Below are positions 43,983 through 53,200 of a stretch of DNA of 64,000 nt, in pieces. Under the pieces are notes generated by a model. That model had not been told where the DNA came from, did no database searches, and saw only the letters and a program-made list of their open reading frames with translations. Both the position numbers and the translations under genes were made by a program. Source of the stretch: Vibrio celticus (GTDB lineage: Bacteria; Pseudomonadota; Gammaproteobacteria; Enterobacterales; Vibrionaceae). The DNA lies in assembly GCF_024347335.1 (NCBI RefSeq), contig NZ_AP025463.1, positions 2,356,001-2,420,000 of the forward strand, read 5' to 3'. Position 1 is the first letter of the stretch; every line of letters begins with the position of its first letter.

Positions 43983-44906
43983 TTACTTAGCAGCTTCTAG
44001 TGATGCAGTGTCATTAACTGCAGCAGCTGTCATAGTTTTTACGATTCGTTTTGTTAGACCAGTAAGAACTTTACCAGGGCCTAATTCAAGTAGCTTCTCA
44101 ACGCCTTGCTCATTCATCGCTTGTACACCTTCAGTCCAACGAACTGGGCTGTATAGCTGACGAACAAGTGCGTCTTTAATTTTTGCAGGGTCTGTTTCAG
44201 CAATAACATCAACGTTATTGATAACAGGCAATGCTGGCGTGTTGAACTCTAGAGCTTCTAGAGCCACTGATAGCTTATCTGCTGCTGGCTTCATCAGTGC
44301 ACAGTGAGACGGCACAGAAACAGGTAACGGAAGTGCACGCTTAGCGCCCGCTTCTTTACAAAGTGCACCAGCACGCTCTACTGCCGCTTTGTTACCCGCG
44401 ATAACAACTTGGCCAGGAGAGTTAAAGTTAACTGGAGACACAACTTCGTCTTGCGCAGCTTCTTCACACGCTTTAGCAATCGTTTCATCGTCTAGACCGA
44501 TGATTGCGTACATTGCACCAACACCTGCAGGAACCGCTTCTTGCATCAGTTGACCACGTAGTTCAACCAGCTTGATCGCTTCTTTAAAGTCGATAACGCC
44601 GGCACATACAAGTGCAGAATATTCACCTAGGCTGTGACCTGCTAGATTTACAGGTTGCTCTAGGCCAAGCTCTTGCCATACACGCCAAATTGCAACAGAC
44701 GCTGTTAATAGAGCCGGTTGAGTGCGAAAAGTTTCATTTAGATTTTCTACAGGACCATCTTGAACCAATGCCCATAGATCGTAACCAAGTGCTTCTGAAG
44801 CTTCAGCAAATGTCTTTTTAACAACATCATACTGTTCGCCTAGGTCAGCAAGCATACCGATAGCTTGAGAGCCTTGGCCTGGGAATACGATAGCAAATTT
44901 GCTCAT
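43983..44906 (-). CDS. fabD: Malonyl-CoA:ACP transacylase
   Basis: Loads malonyl groups onto ACP. The 307-residue protein starts MSKFAIVFPGQGSQAIGML and has the nucleophile Ser92 in AGHSLGEYSALV. The catalytic His is in PVSVPSHCALMK and the substrate Arg region in LRGQLMQEAVP. Length matches E. coli FabD (309). A hairpin (44942-44964) lies in the fabH-fabD spacer just upstream. Confidence 0.98.
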   Translation of the reverse strand: MSKFAIVFPGQGSQAIGMLADLGEQYDVVKKTFAEASEALGYDLWALVQDGPVENLNETFRTQPALLTASVAIWRVWQELGLEQPVNLAGHSLGEYSALVCAGVIDFKEAIKLVELRGQLMQEAVPAGVGAMYAIIGLDDETIAKACEEAAQDEVVSPVNFNSPGQVVIAGNKAAVERAGALCKEAGAKRALPLPVSVPSHCALMKPAADKLSVALEALEFNTPALPVINNVDVIAETDPAKIKDALVRQLYSPVRWTEGVQAMNEQGVEKLLELGPGKVLTGLTKRIVKTMTAAAVNDTASLEAAK

Positions 44907-44941
44907 TGTAATTTTCCTTTAAGCAAAGCAAAAAATTGAAT

Positions 44942-44964
44942 AAGGCACATAAGTTATGTGCCTT
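44942..44964 (-). other. Perfect hairpin in the fabH-fabD spacer
   Basis: AAGGCACATAA (44942-44952) is exactly complementary to TTATGTGCCTT (44954-44964). No strong T-run follows on the minus strand (ATTCAATTTTTT starts later). Likely an mRNA-processing or attenuation structure. Confidence 0.7.
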
Positions 44965-44986
44965 GTTTGTTGATTATCGCTTGGGG

Positions 44987-45937
44987 TTAGAATTTAACTA
45001 ACGCAGAACCCCAAGTGAAGCCGCCGCCAAATGCTTCAAGTAGAAGCGTTTGACCACGTTTAATTCGTCCGTCGCGAACAGCCTCATCAAGGGCCGTTGG
45101 TACGGTAGCTGCCGACGTATTGCCATGCTTATCAAGAGTAATCACAACTTGGTCAAGCGACATCGTCAGCTTTTTAGCGGTTGCCGAGATAATACGGTAA
45201 TTCGCTTGGTGTGGAACTAACCAATCAAGCTCTGACTTATCCATATTGTTCGCCGCTAATGTGTCTTTAACTAGCTTAGAAAGCTGAGTTACCGCCACTT
45301 TAAATACTTCGTTGCCCGCCATGTGCAGCCACTTGTCTGCATCACCGCCACGCTCTGGAACTTCTAGGCTTAGAAGCTCACCATATTTACCATCAGAGTA
45401 AATGTGAGTAGACAAAATACCTGGCTCTTCGCTTGCGCCTACAACCACCGCGCCTGCTGCATCACCAAATAGGATGATAGTAGAGCGGTCAGTCGGATCA
45501 CAGGTTTTTGACAGTGCATCAGCACCAATTACCAAAACGTTCTTACACATGCCAGTCTTAATGTGTTGATCAGCAACAGACAGTGCGTAGACAAAACCAG
45601 AACACGCCGCAGCCAAATCAAACGCAGGGCAGCCTTTGATACCAAGCTTGCCTTGTACCTGACATGCCGAAGACGGGAATGTGTGGCTACTGCTGGTTGT
45701 CGCAACGATGATTAAATCAATATCTTCTTTGTCGATACCTGCCATTTCAATGGCATTTTCAGCAGCGTAAAACGCCATATCAGCAACGGTTTCGTTTTCC
45801 GCTGAAATACGACGCTCTTTAATACCCGTTCTAGCAACGATCCACTCATCGCTAGTCTCTACCATTTTCTCTAAGTCTGCGTTAGTACGCACCTGAGATG
45901 GCAAGTAGCTGCCAGTACCTAAAATTTTGCTATACAT
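44987..45937 (-). CDS. fabH: 3-oxoacyl-ACP synthase III
   Basis: Starts fatty-acid synthesis by condensing acetyl-CoA with malonyl-ACP. The 316-residue protein carries Cys112 in LAAACSGFVYAL, and the His and Asn of the triad in LVPHQANYRII and KHGNTSAATVP. Start MYSKILGTGSYLPSQVRTN matches FabH. Five bases separate it from plsX. Vibrios may carry a second FabH elsewhere; this is the fab-cluster copy. Confidence 0.98.
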   Translation of the reverse strand: MYSKILGTGSYLPSQVRTNADLEKMVETSDEWIVARTGIKERRISAENETVADMAFYAAENAIEMAGIDKEDIDLIIVATTSSSHTFPSSACQVQGKLGIKGCPAFDLAAACSGFVYALSVADQHIKTGMCKNVLVIGADALSKTCDPTDRSTIILFGDAAGAVVVGASEEPGILSTHIYSDGKYGELLSLEVPERGGDADKWLHMAGNEVFKVAVTQLSKLVKDTLAANNMDKSELDWLVPHQANYRIISATAKKLTMSLDQVVITLDKHGNTSAATVPTALDEAVRDGRIKRGQTLLLEAFGGGFTWGSALVKF

Positions 45938-45942
45938 GAAGA

Positions 45943-46968
45943 CTAATAATGCCTCTCGAGTAAAACCGCTTCCAAACGATCGCTAATGCGGCTGGGGACT
46001 TGTCGTTTGACCTCGTGTACTGCTTCACCAATCGCGTTGACGACTGCAGACACATCAGCACTTCCATGACTTTTAATGACAATGCCGCGCAATCCTAACA
46101 AACTTGCGCCGTTATACTGGTCGGGGTTCAAGGTTTTTAATTCAGTAAATAGCTCAGAAAACAGCATTCTGGCTATCCACCCCTTTATTGTTGAAGCCAT
46201 CATGCGCGTTTTTAGCTTATCAATAAAGAGCTGAGCCGTACCTTCGCACGTTTTTAAGCAGACATTGCCCACAAAACCATCACATACGACGACATCAGCA
46301 GCATCTTGAAGTAATTGATTACCTTCAATATAGCCTATGAAGTTCACAGACTGAGTATTAGACAACATTTCAGCGCATCGTTTTACAAGGTCATTGCCTT
46401 TAATTTCTTCAGCACCGATATTCAAGATAGCGACACGTGGTGCGCGACCTAAATGTTGTTCTGCTAATGCACTGCCCATGACAGCAAACTGAAACAGTGA
46501 ATCTGCGTCACTAGAAACGTTCGCCCCTAAATCAAGCATCCATGTGCGATTTCCGGATGCAGTAGGCAAAGCTGAAACCAATGCAGGCCTATCAATACCG
46601 GGAAGAAGCTTGAGTCTGAAACGGGATAAAGCCATCAGTGCGCCAGTGTTACCACCACTCACACAAGCATCAGCCTGTGATTCGGCAACCAGATCGATAG
46701 CGGCACGCATAGAGCTACCCTGACTATTACGTAAGGCTAGTGAAGGTTTTTCAGAATTGGAAATGACTCGATCACAATGCTGGATACTCAAACGAGAATC
46801 AGGCATTCGACCTAATGAAGATAATTGAGATGTGATCGCGTTTCGATCACCTATTAGAATGACTTTTAGCTCTGGGAAATACGACAGTGCCTGCACGGCG
46901 GCAGGCACTGTTACACGAGGACCGAAGTCCCCGCCCATTGCATCAAGCGCAACGGTTAGATTTTGCAA
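45943..46968 (-). CDS. plsX: Phosphate acyltransferase PlsX
   Basis: Makes acyl-phosphate from acyl-ACP for phospholipid synthesis; peripheral membrane enzyme. The 341-residue protein starts NLTVALDAMGGDFGPRVTVPAA and contains VSGGNTGALMALS and the substrate-site stretch VVVCDGFVGNVCLKTCEGTA. Length matches E. coli PlsX (356) minus a short C-terminus. It follows rpmF by nine bases, forming the conserved yceD-rpmF-plsX-fabH-fabD-fabG chain. Confidence 0.97.
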   Translation of the reverse strand: MQNLTVALDAMGGDFGPRVTVPAAVQALSYFPELKVILIGDRNAITSQLSSLGRMPDSRLSIQHCDRVISNSEKPSLALRNSQGSSMRAAIDLVAESQADACVSGGNTGALMALSRFRLKLLPGIDRPALVSALPTASGNRTWMLDLGANVSSDADSLFQFAVMGSALAEQHLGRAPRVAILNIGAEEIKGNDLVKRCAEMLSNTQSVNFIGYIEGNQLLQDAADVVVCDGFVGNVCLKTCEGTAQLFIDKLKTRMMASTIKGWIARMLFSELFTELKTLNPDQYNGASLLGLRGIVIKSHGSADVSAVVNAIGEAVHEVKRQVPSRISDRLEAVLLERHY

Positions 46969-46977
46969 AGGTCAACC

Positions 46978-47148
46978 TTACTTGTTGATAACCTTTTTGC
47001 CGCGGTAGAAACCTTCGGCAGTCACGTTGTGACGTAGGTGAGTTTCACCTGAAGTTGCGTCTACAGAAAGTGCAGCTGTAGTTAGCGCATCGTGTGAACG
47101 ACGCATGCCACGCATTGAACGTGATTTCTTGCTCTTTTGTACGGCCAT
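46978..47148 (-). CDS. rpmF: 50S ribosomal protein L32
   Basis: Small ribosomal protein of the large subunit. ATG at 47146-47148 to TAA at 46978-46980 gives 56 residues: MAVQKSKKSRSMRGMRRSHD at the start, then ALTTAALSVDATSGETHLRH, ending FYRGKKVINK. This is typical gammaproteobacterial L32 (about 57). AGGAGTAGGGTCA just upstream supplies the ribosome site. Zn-binding cysteines are absent, as in the E. coli type. It lies between yceD and plsX in the standard order. Confidence 0.97.
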   Translation of the reverse strand: MAVQKSKKSRSMRGMRRSHDALTTAALSVDATSGETHLRHNVTAEGFYRGKKVINK

Positions 47149-47183
47149 TGACCCTACTCCTATGTAAATTCTTAAAGAAGCAA

Positions 47184-47711
47184 TTACTTCTTTAAGCTTT
47201 TTAAAACATCAAATGGATTCGGCTTTTTGTCTTCCTCAATTTCTTCAGGAAGTTCACCAAACACCAAGTTATTTGAGTTAACGCTACATTTCGCATCGTC
47301 GTGCATTGCTATTTGTGGCAATCCAAGGATGAACTCGTCTTCAACTAATTGAATCAGGTCTAACTCACCGTACTCGTTCAGATCTACCAAATCGTACTCT
47401 TCCGGTGCTTCCTCTTCACTTTTCTCACTGTAAACAGGAGTATAAGAAAATTGGACATCGCACTCATGTGCGAAAACCTCATTACAACGTTGACACTCTA
47501 AATCGACTTCGACGTTAGCTTTACCAGAGATAACGACTAATCGTTGTTCATCAAGCCCAAATGACATTGAGACTTGCGCGTCACGTTTTACGCCTTCAGT
47601 TGCTTCAGTTAAACGCTTCAAAAGACTGACCTGAATGATACCATCCATATCGAGTCGTTTTTGAGCCGTTCTTGCCGGATCAACTGTACGCGGTATTTTT
47701 TCCTTTTGCAT
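47184..47711 (-). CDS. yceD: YceD family protein (DUF177)
   Basis: Protein linked to 23S rRNA maturation. The 175-residue acidic protein has the DUF177 pattern with VDLECQRCNEVF (CxxC) near residue 80 and the later LVEDEFILGLPQIAMHDDAKC, and a Lys-rich end. It is directly upstream of rpmF (35 bp), the near-universal yceD-rpmF pair. No distinct promoter is visible, but it is the first gene of the minus-strand cluster and divergent from maf. Confidence 0.93.
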   Translation of the reverse strand: MQKEKIPRTVDPARTAQKRLDMDGIIQVSLLKRLTEATEGVKRDAQVSMSFGLDEQRLVVISGKANVEVDLECQRCNEVFAHECDVQFSYTPVYSEKSEEEAPEEYDLVDLNEYGELDLIQLVEDEFILGLPQIAMHDDAKCSVNSNNLVFGELPEEIEEDKKPNPFDVLKSLKK

Positions 47712-47860
47712 AGGGCGCGAATCTTATCTTCCAAATCGTGTTTAGTCAAAGGAAATGGCAAAAAAAATGTACTTTCCTGCCTTTCCTATTCAGAGCATTA
47801 TGAATAGCAGGACAAGTTACGTTATCCTGAGATAAATGCTTCCTTGAATTGTAAATTAAA

Positions 47861-48442
47861 ATGAGAAATTACCAACTAGTTTTAGCTTCTACATCACCAT
47901 TTAGGCAAGAGATCCTCAAAAAACTACAGTTAAGCTTCATTACAGCCAAGCCAGACTGCGATGAAACGCCGCTTCCTGAAGAGACGCCTCAACAGCTGGT
48001 GATGCGCCTTGCTGAGACAAAAGCTAAGTCTTGTGCATTGGAGCAACCTAGCTTAGTCATCGGTTCTGATCAGGTTTGTGTGATTGATGGAGAGATCATA
48101 GGTAAGCCTCATACCCGAGAAAAAGCGATCGAGCAGTTATCTCGTCAAAGCGGCAAGAGCATTACTTTTTATACTGGGCTTTCGGTTTGGAACAACGAGA
48201 CCAATGAAGCTGACACGCGTCTCGACACCTTTGTTGTGCATTTCCGCGATTTAACTAAGCAACAGATCATGAGTTATGTCGAGAAAGAACAACCTTATTA
48301 CTGCGCGGGCAGTTTTATGTGTGAAGGGTTAGGCATCGCGTTGTTTAAACAGATGGAAGGTAAAGATCCGAATACTTTGATCGGCTTACCGCTGATCGAT
48401 CTCGTCGATATGTTAGAAACACAAGGAATGAGTGTACTATAA
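47861..48442 (+). CDS. yceF: Maf-like nucleotide pyrophosphatase YceF
   Basis: House-cleaning nucleoside triphosphate pyrophosphatase; the YceF branch prefers 7-methyl-GTP. The 193-residue protein begins MRNYQLVLASTSPFRQEIL (the SxxR substrate loop). It contains KPDCDETPLPEET, AETKAKS, VIGSDQVC with the catalytic Asp, and GKPHTREKAIEQL. Divergent from yceD, as in E. coli. No strong ribosome site. Followed by a REP-like spacer and a bidirectional terminator. Confidence 0.93.
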   Translation: MRNYQLVLASTSPFRQEILKKLQLSFITAKPDCDETPLPEETPQQLVMRLAETKAKSCALEQPSLVIGSDQVCVIDGEIIGKPHTREKAIEQLSRQSGKSITFYTGLSVWNNETNEADTRLDTFVVHFRDLTKQQIMSYVEKEQPYYCAGSFMCEGLGIALFKQMEGKDPNTLIGLPLIDLVDMLETQGMSVL

Positions 48443-48469
48443 CGGATACGATCTCTTTGTTAGAAATTC

Positions 48470-48606
48470 TCTACTCCTTCCTTCGCCAGTCTAGGGAATG
48501 ACGGAACACGCAATTTTATCTAATCAGCTAATGATATAGAACGTGATTTTAAAAAATCGTCATCCTCAAGAACGAGGAACGAGCGGCTTGGGGATCTTCT
48601 ACAACA
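48470..48606. repeat. REP-like intergenic repeat, copy 1
   Basis: Spacer between yceF and the rluC terminator with short inverted-repeat blocks. TAGGGAATGACG (48492-48503) and ATCGTCATCCT (48556-48566) both reappear, reverse-complemented, in the btuR-asmA spacer (56512-56522 and 56563-56574). Composition and inversion suggest a dispersed REP-type repeat rather than coding sequence. Confidence 0.6.
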
Positions 48607-48615
48607 GATGAAAAC

Positions 48616-48648
48616 AAAAAAGGTTGACGATATTCGTCAACCTTTTTC
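48616..48648. terminator. Convergent terminator yceF / rluC
   Basis: Perfect AAAAAGGTTGACGA / TCGTCAACCTTTTT arms around TAT, T-runs on both strands. Confidence 0.92.
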
Positions 48649-48693
48649 ATTTGATGCGTCTGATACTCAATTCACGAAAAATCTCGTATCTTC

Positions 48694-49638
48694 TTAAAGC
48701 TTACGTAAACCGGTTAGGGCTTTCTCTAGCCTTCTTTCCATTGGCGCCGAGATATCCATCTTCTCTTCACTACCTGGGTGTGTGAACTTGATGTTTGCTG
48801 CATGTAGGAACAGACGATCAAGACCAACCTTACCCGTGTAAGCGTCAAAACGACGATCACCGTAGCGATCATCCCAAGCAATTGGGTGACCAGTATACTG
48901 CGCGTGCACACGAATTTGGTGTGTACGGCCTGTAATTGGACTAGCTTGAATCAACGTCGCTTCTTGGAATTTTTCTAAAACCTTAAAACGGGTTTCAGAA
49001 GCTTTACCATTCGGGTTCACTCGTACAATGCTATTCACTTCATTTTTTAACAAAGGTGCGTTGACGACTTTACAGCTGTTTTTCCATTCGCCCATGACTA
49101 AAGCGAAGTAGTATTTTTGAACCGTTTTTTCACGGAACTGTGCTTGAAGGTGTCTTAGCGCCGAGCGCTTCTTAGCAACAAGCAAAATGCCAGACGTATC
49201 TCTATCGATACGGTGCACTAATTCAAGAAAACGAGCATCAGGGCGAAGCGCACGTAATGCTTCAATCGCGCCAAACTTTAATCCGCTACCACCATGAACA
49301 GCAGTGCCAGACGGTTTGTTAAGAATCAGCATGTGATCATCTTCATAGATGATACACTGTTCTAATTCTGAAACCTTGTTGAGTTTCGTGCTCGGCACGT
49401 TCTCTTCTGTTTTCTCTTCAATAGTAACCGGAGGGATACGAACTAAATCGCCAGCTTTTAGTTTGTACTCAGCCTTAATGCGTTTTTTATTTACGCGGAC
49501 TTCGCCTTTACGCACGATTCGGTAAATCATGCTTTTCGGGATGTTTTTTAATTGGTTGCGTAAGAAGTTATCAATACGCTGACCAGCCATATCTTCGTCA
49601 ATGTCGACAAATTGGACTTGGGTTCTAATTTCGCTCAT
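48694..49638 (-). CDS. rluC: 23S rRNA pseudouridine synthase RluC
   Basis: Makes pseudouridines in 23S rRNA (positions 955, 2504, 2580 in E. coli). The 314-residue protein has an N-terminal S4 RNA-binding domain (PKSMIYRIVRKGEVRVNKKR, about 34-53) and the catalytic Asp145 in LVHRIDRDTSGI, then GRTHQIRVHAQYTGHPI. Divergent from rne, the arrangement known from E. coli. Confidence 0.97.
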   Translation of the reverse strand: MSEIRTQVQFVDIDEDMAGQRIDNFLRNQLKNIPKSMIYRIVRKGEVRVNKKRIKAEYKLKAGDLVRIPPVTIEEKTEENVPSTKLNKVSELEQCIIYEDDHMLILNKPSGTAVHGGSGLKFGAIEALRALRPDARFLELVHRIDRDTSGILLVAKKRSALRHLQAQFREKTVQKYYFALVMGEWKNSCKVVNAPLLKNEVNSIVRVNPNGKASETRFKVLEKFQEATLIQASPITGRTHQIRVHAQYTGHPIAWDDRYGDRRFDAYTGKVGLDRLFLHAANIKFTHPGSEEKMDISAPMERRLEKALTGLRKL

Positions 49639-50256
49639 TGCGCTATTGTATCACTGTCACTTTTGATAATTGAGATTTTCTTAGCCCTATTCCGAACTTA
49701 TTTATCCCTAATCCTTACCGATCTATCCCAAAATGGTCGTTGAAGTTCTATATTTCTTTGATTCTTCGAACAAAAAAGCACCAAGATTCCTGCAAATTAA
49801 AATATCAATTGATAAATTATTTATAGACAGTGAGTTAGAGCTATCAAAACCCAAACAAAAACTGTTTTTTTTACAGCATTCCGACAAAGCAGATTGCTGT
49901 GTTTACCGACCGCTGCTATAGTTCACAGCTGCTATCAGTGGTTTGACTATTATTTAAACAGCCAACCATTCATAAGCAAGTAAATGAGTAGATAACTCAG
50001 ATTAGACAGTGCTGCAATCGGCGTAAGACACGGTCAACTGAGTTCCTTATCGCTCTACTCACGTACACTCATGTTGAGTATTCACCGCCACATCGCGGAT
50101 CATAGGCTAACTCCCTATGATGACTGACGTGCCCCAGAGCATCCCTCTCCAGCCGGGAGGCTGCACCGATAAAGCCATGGGATCTGGCACCATGAGAAAC
50201 GAAATAAAGCGATAAGAACAATGATGAAAATAAGAAAAGACAATGAGAATTTCTAA
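49639..50256 (+). other. Divergent rluC-rne region with the long rne leader
   Basis: 618 bp without a credible gene. The left half is AT-rich and should contain rluC and rne promoters. The right half is the rne 5' leader with two clear hairpins (50099-50121 and 50143-50161). A short ORF can be drawn at 49733 but has no ribosome site or protein-like sequence. Confidence 0.6.
50099..50161 (+). promoter_or_regulatory. Structured rne 5' leader, probable RNase E autoregulatory element
   Basis: Hairpin 1: perfect ATCATAGG / CCTATGAT (50099-50121). Hairpin 2: CCTC..CC / GG..GAGG with loop AGCC (50143-50161). They sit 96-158 bases before the rne ATG in a long leader. In E. coli the rne leader hairpins (Rfam rne5) bind RNase E and limit its own synthesis. 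Homology here is by position and structure, not checked by covariance search. Confidence 0.6.
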
Positions 50257-53200
50257 ATGAAAAGAATGTTAATTAACGCAACTCAAAAAGAAGAGTTGCG
50301 TGTCGCTTTGGTTGACGGCCAGCGACTGTTCGATCTAGATATCGAAAGTCCAGGTCACGAGTCAAAGAAAGCGAATATCTACAAAGGACGTATTACCCGT
50401 ATTGAGCCAAGCCTAGAAGCGGCATTCGTTGATTACGGCGCAGAACGTCACGGTTTCCTCCCTCTTAAAGAAATTGCCCGCGAATACTTCCCTGAAGGTT
50501 ATACATACCAAGGCCGTCCTAGCATTAAAGAAGTGCTAAAAGAAGGCCAAGAAGTAATCGTACAAGTAGAGAAAGAAGAACGTGGTAGCAAAGGTGCTGC
50601 ACTGACAACTTTCATCTCTTTAGCTGGTAGTTACTTAGTTCTTATGCCTAATAACCCTCGTGCTGGCGGTATTTCTCGTCGTATCGAAGGTGATGAACGC
50701 ACTCAACTGAAAGCAGCATTAAGCACTCTTGAGCTTCCTCAAGGCATGGGCTTAATCGTGCGTACAGCGGGTGTTGGCAAAAGCGCAGAAGAGCTAGAGT
50801 GGGACCTGAATGTTCTATTGAATCATTGGGGCGCTATCAAGCAAGCTTCTGATTCAAATGCAGCTCCTTTCCTAATTCATCAAGAGAGTAACGTTATTGT
50901 TCGCGCAATTCGTGACTACCTACGTCGTGATATTGGCGAGATTCTAATCGACAGCAATACTATTTTTGAACGTGCACAAGCGCACATTCAATTAATACGC
51001 CCAGATTTCATGAATCGCGTTAAAAAATACGATGGTGAAGTGCCACTATTCAGCCATTACCAGATTGAAAGCCAGATCGAATCTGCTTTCCAACGTGAAG
51101 TTCGTCTTCCATCTGGTGGTTCTATCGTAATCGACCCAACAGAAGCACTGACTTCTATCGATATCAACTCTGCTCGTGCAACAAAGGGCGGCGATATTGA
51201 AGAAACAGCACTGAACACTAACCTAGAAGCTGCCGATGAAATTGCACGTCAATTACGTCTACGTGACCTAGGTGGTCTTGTTGTAATCGACTTTATCGAT
51301 ATGACTCCGGTTCGCCACCAACGCGAAGTAGAAAGCCGTCTACGTGATGCCGTTCGTTTAGATCGCGCACGTGTTCAGATTGGTCGTATTTCTCGCTTTG
51401 GTCTTCTAGAGATGTCTCGTCAACGTTTGAGCCCATCACTAGCAGAAGCAAGCCACCACATTTGTCCTCGTTGTACAGGTACTGGTGTTGTTCGTGATAA
51501 CGAATCTCTAGCACTTTCTGTTCTACGTTTGATTGAAGAAGAAGCTCTAAAAGACAACACAGCACAAGTGCTTGCTGTTGTGCCTGTTCCAATCGCTTCT
51601 TACCTTCTGAACGAAAAACGACGCTCAGTAAACCACATCGAGAAGAACCAAGAAGTTAAGATCACTGTTGTTCCTAACTCAGACATGGAAACGCCGCATT
51701 TTGAGGTTATCCGTGTTCGTGAAGGTGAAGAGTTCGATCTACTATCTTACTTGCTGCCTAACAAGCTAGAAGCTCTAAAAGAAGCGGAAAGCAAAGAGCC
51801 TGCTGAACAGACTATTCGTCCTAAGAAGATCGAAGAACCTGCTCTGAAAGGCTTCGCAGCTCCTGCTCAATCAGCACCAACTCCTGCTCCAGCACCTAAA
51901 GCTGTAGAAGAGAAGAAAGCTGAACCAGCCGCGACTCAAGAACCAGGCCTAATTGGTCGTTTCTTCAAAGCTATCGGTAGCTTCTTATTTGGCTCTTCAA
52001 CTCAAGAAGAGAAAAAAGAAGAAGAGAAGAAAGAAGAAGAAAAACCTAAAAACAATCGCAACAACGGCAACCGTCAACGCCGTGATCGTAACGATAACCG
52101 TCGTCGTAACCAACGTGGTGAGCGTGGCGAACAGCGTAACGACCGTGGTGAACGTGGCGACAATCGTAACGAAAACCGTGACAACAAACGCCGTCGTAAG
52201 CCAGCTCGTGATGAGAAGCCTGAAGAGCAAAAAGAAGCAGCTCCACAGCAAACTCGTCAGCCTCGCAAGCCTAAGCAAGACCGTCGCAACAAGCCACGTG
52301 ATGAGCAGAAGCAACGCGAAGAGCAAGCACCATCTAAATTAGCAGAAGAAGGTCTACAGCTAGCGGCAGAAGCACAAGCTGGAAAACCGGAAGTGCCTAA
52401 GGCTAAGCCTGAAGCGAAAGCAGCTAAGATTAAAGAGCGTCGTCAGCGTCGTAAACTGAACAAGCAAGTTCGTGTTAAAGACCAGCAAGCTCAAGCTGAA
52501 GATAATGCTTCAAAAGAGCAAGTTGCAGCTAAAGAACTATCTGTTTCAAAAGAACAGTCAGTAGCTCAAGAGCAAAAAGTTGCGGAACAAGTAGAAGCGA
52601 CTCAAGCGAATGCAAAGCAAACTGAACAGGAAGAGCCGAAACAACGTCGTAACCGTCGTTCTCCACGTCACCTACGTGCAAGTGGTCAACGTCGTCGTCG
52701 CGGTCGTGATCGTCGCCCTAACCCATTCCGCCTACGTAAAGGTGGTGTAGCTTCTCCAGAGATGGCTATGGGTAAAGTGATGCCTCGCTTCATTCCAAAA
52801 CCTCACCACAAGCAGGCAAAACCTGAAGTGGCTGAAGTTCAAGTAGCAGCTGAAGCTCAAACATCGGTTCAAGAGCAGAATGTTGCTCTTGAGACGGCAG
52901 CACAAAGCAACGTAGCAATGGCTGGCGGCTTCGCATGTCCTGAACTAGCTATGGGCAAAGTGATTATCCGTCGCGAAGAAGCTGCTGTTGAAGCTCAGGT
53001 AGCTGAGACTCCTGCAGTCGTTGAAGAAGCACCAGTGGTTGTTGAAACCGCGAAAGTTGAAGCTCCAGTGATTGCAGAAGCGACGAAAGTTGAAGCGCCT
53101 GTTGTAGCAGAAGCTGTGCAAGCAGAAGCAACACCAGTTGTTGAAGCTGAAGCGCCTAAAGCTGAAAGTGCAAAAGTTGAAGAAGCACCTGTTGTTAAAG

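Noticed and set aside
49733..49921. 62-codon plus-strand ORF in the rluC-rne spacer
   Set aside because: No ribosome site, AT-rich unstructured sequence and Lys/Phe/Leu composition expected by chance.
51953..52342. Long open frames on both strands over the rne scaffold region (for example 51953-52342 plus, 51997-52326 minus)
   Set aside because: They are shadows of the low-complexity Arg/Lys/Glu coding of rne; their amino-acid content is equally low in complexity and has no ribosome sites.
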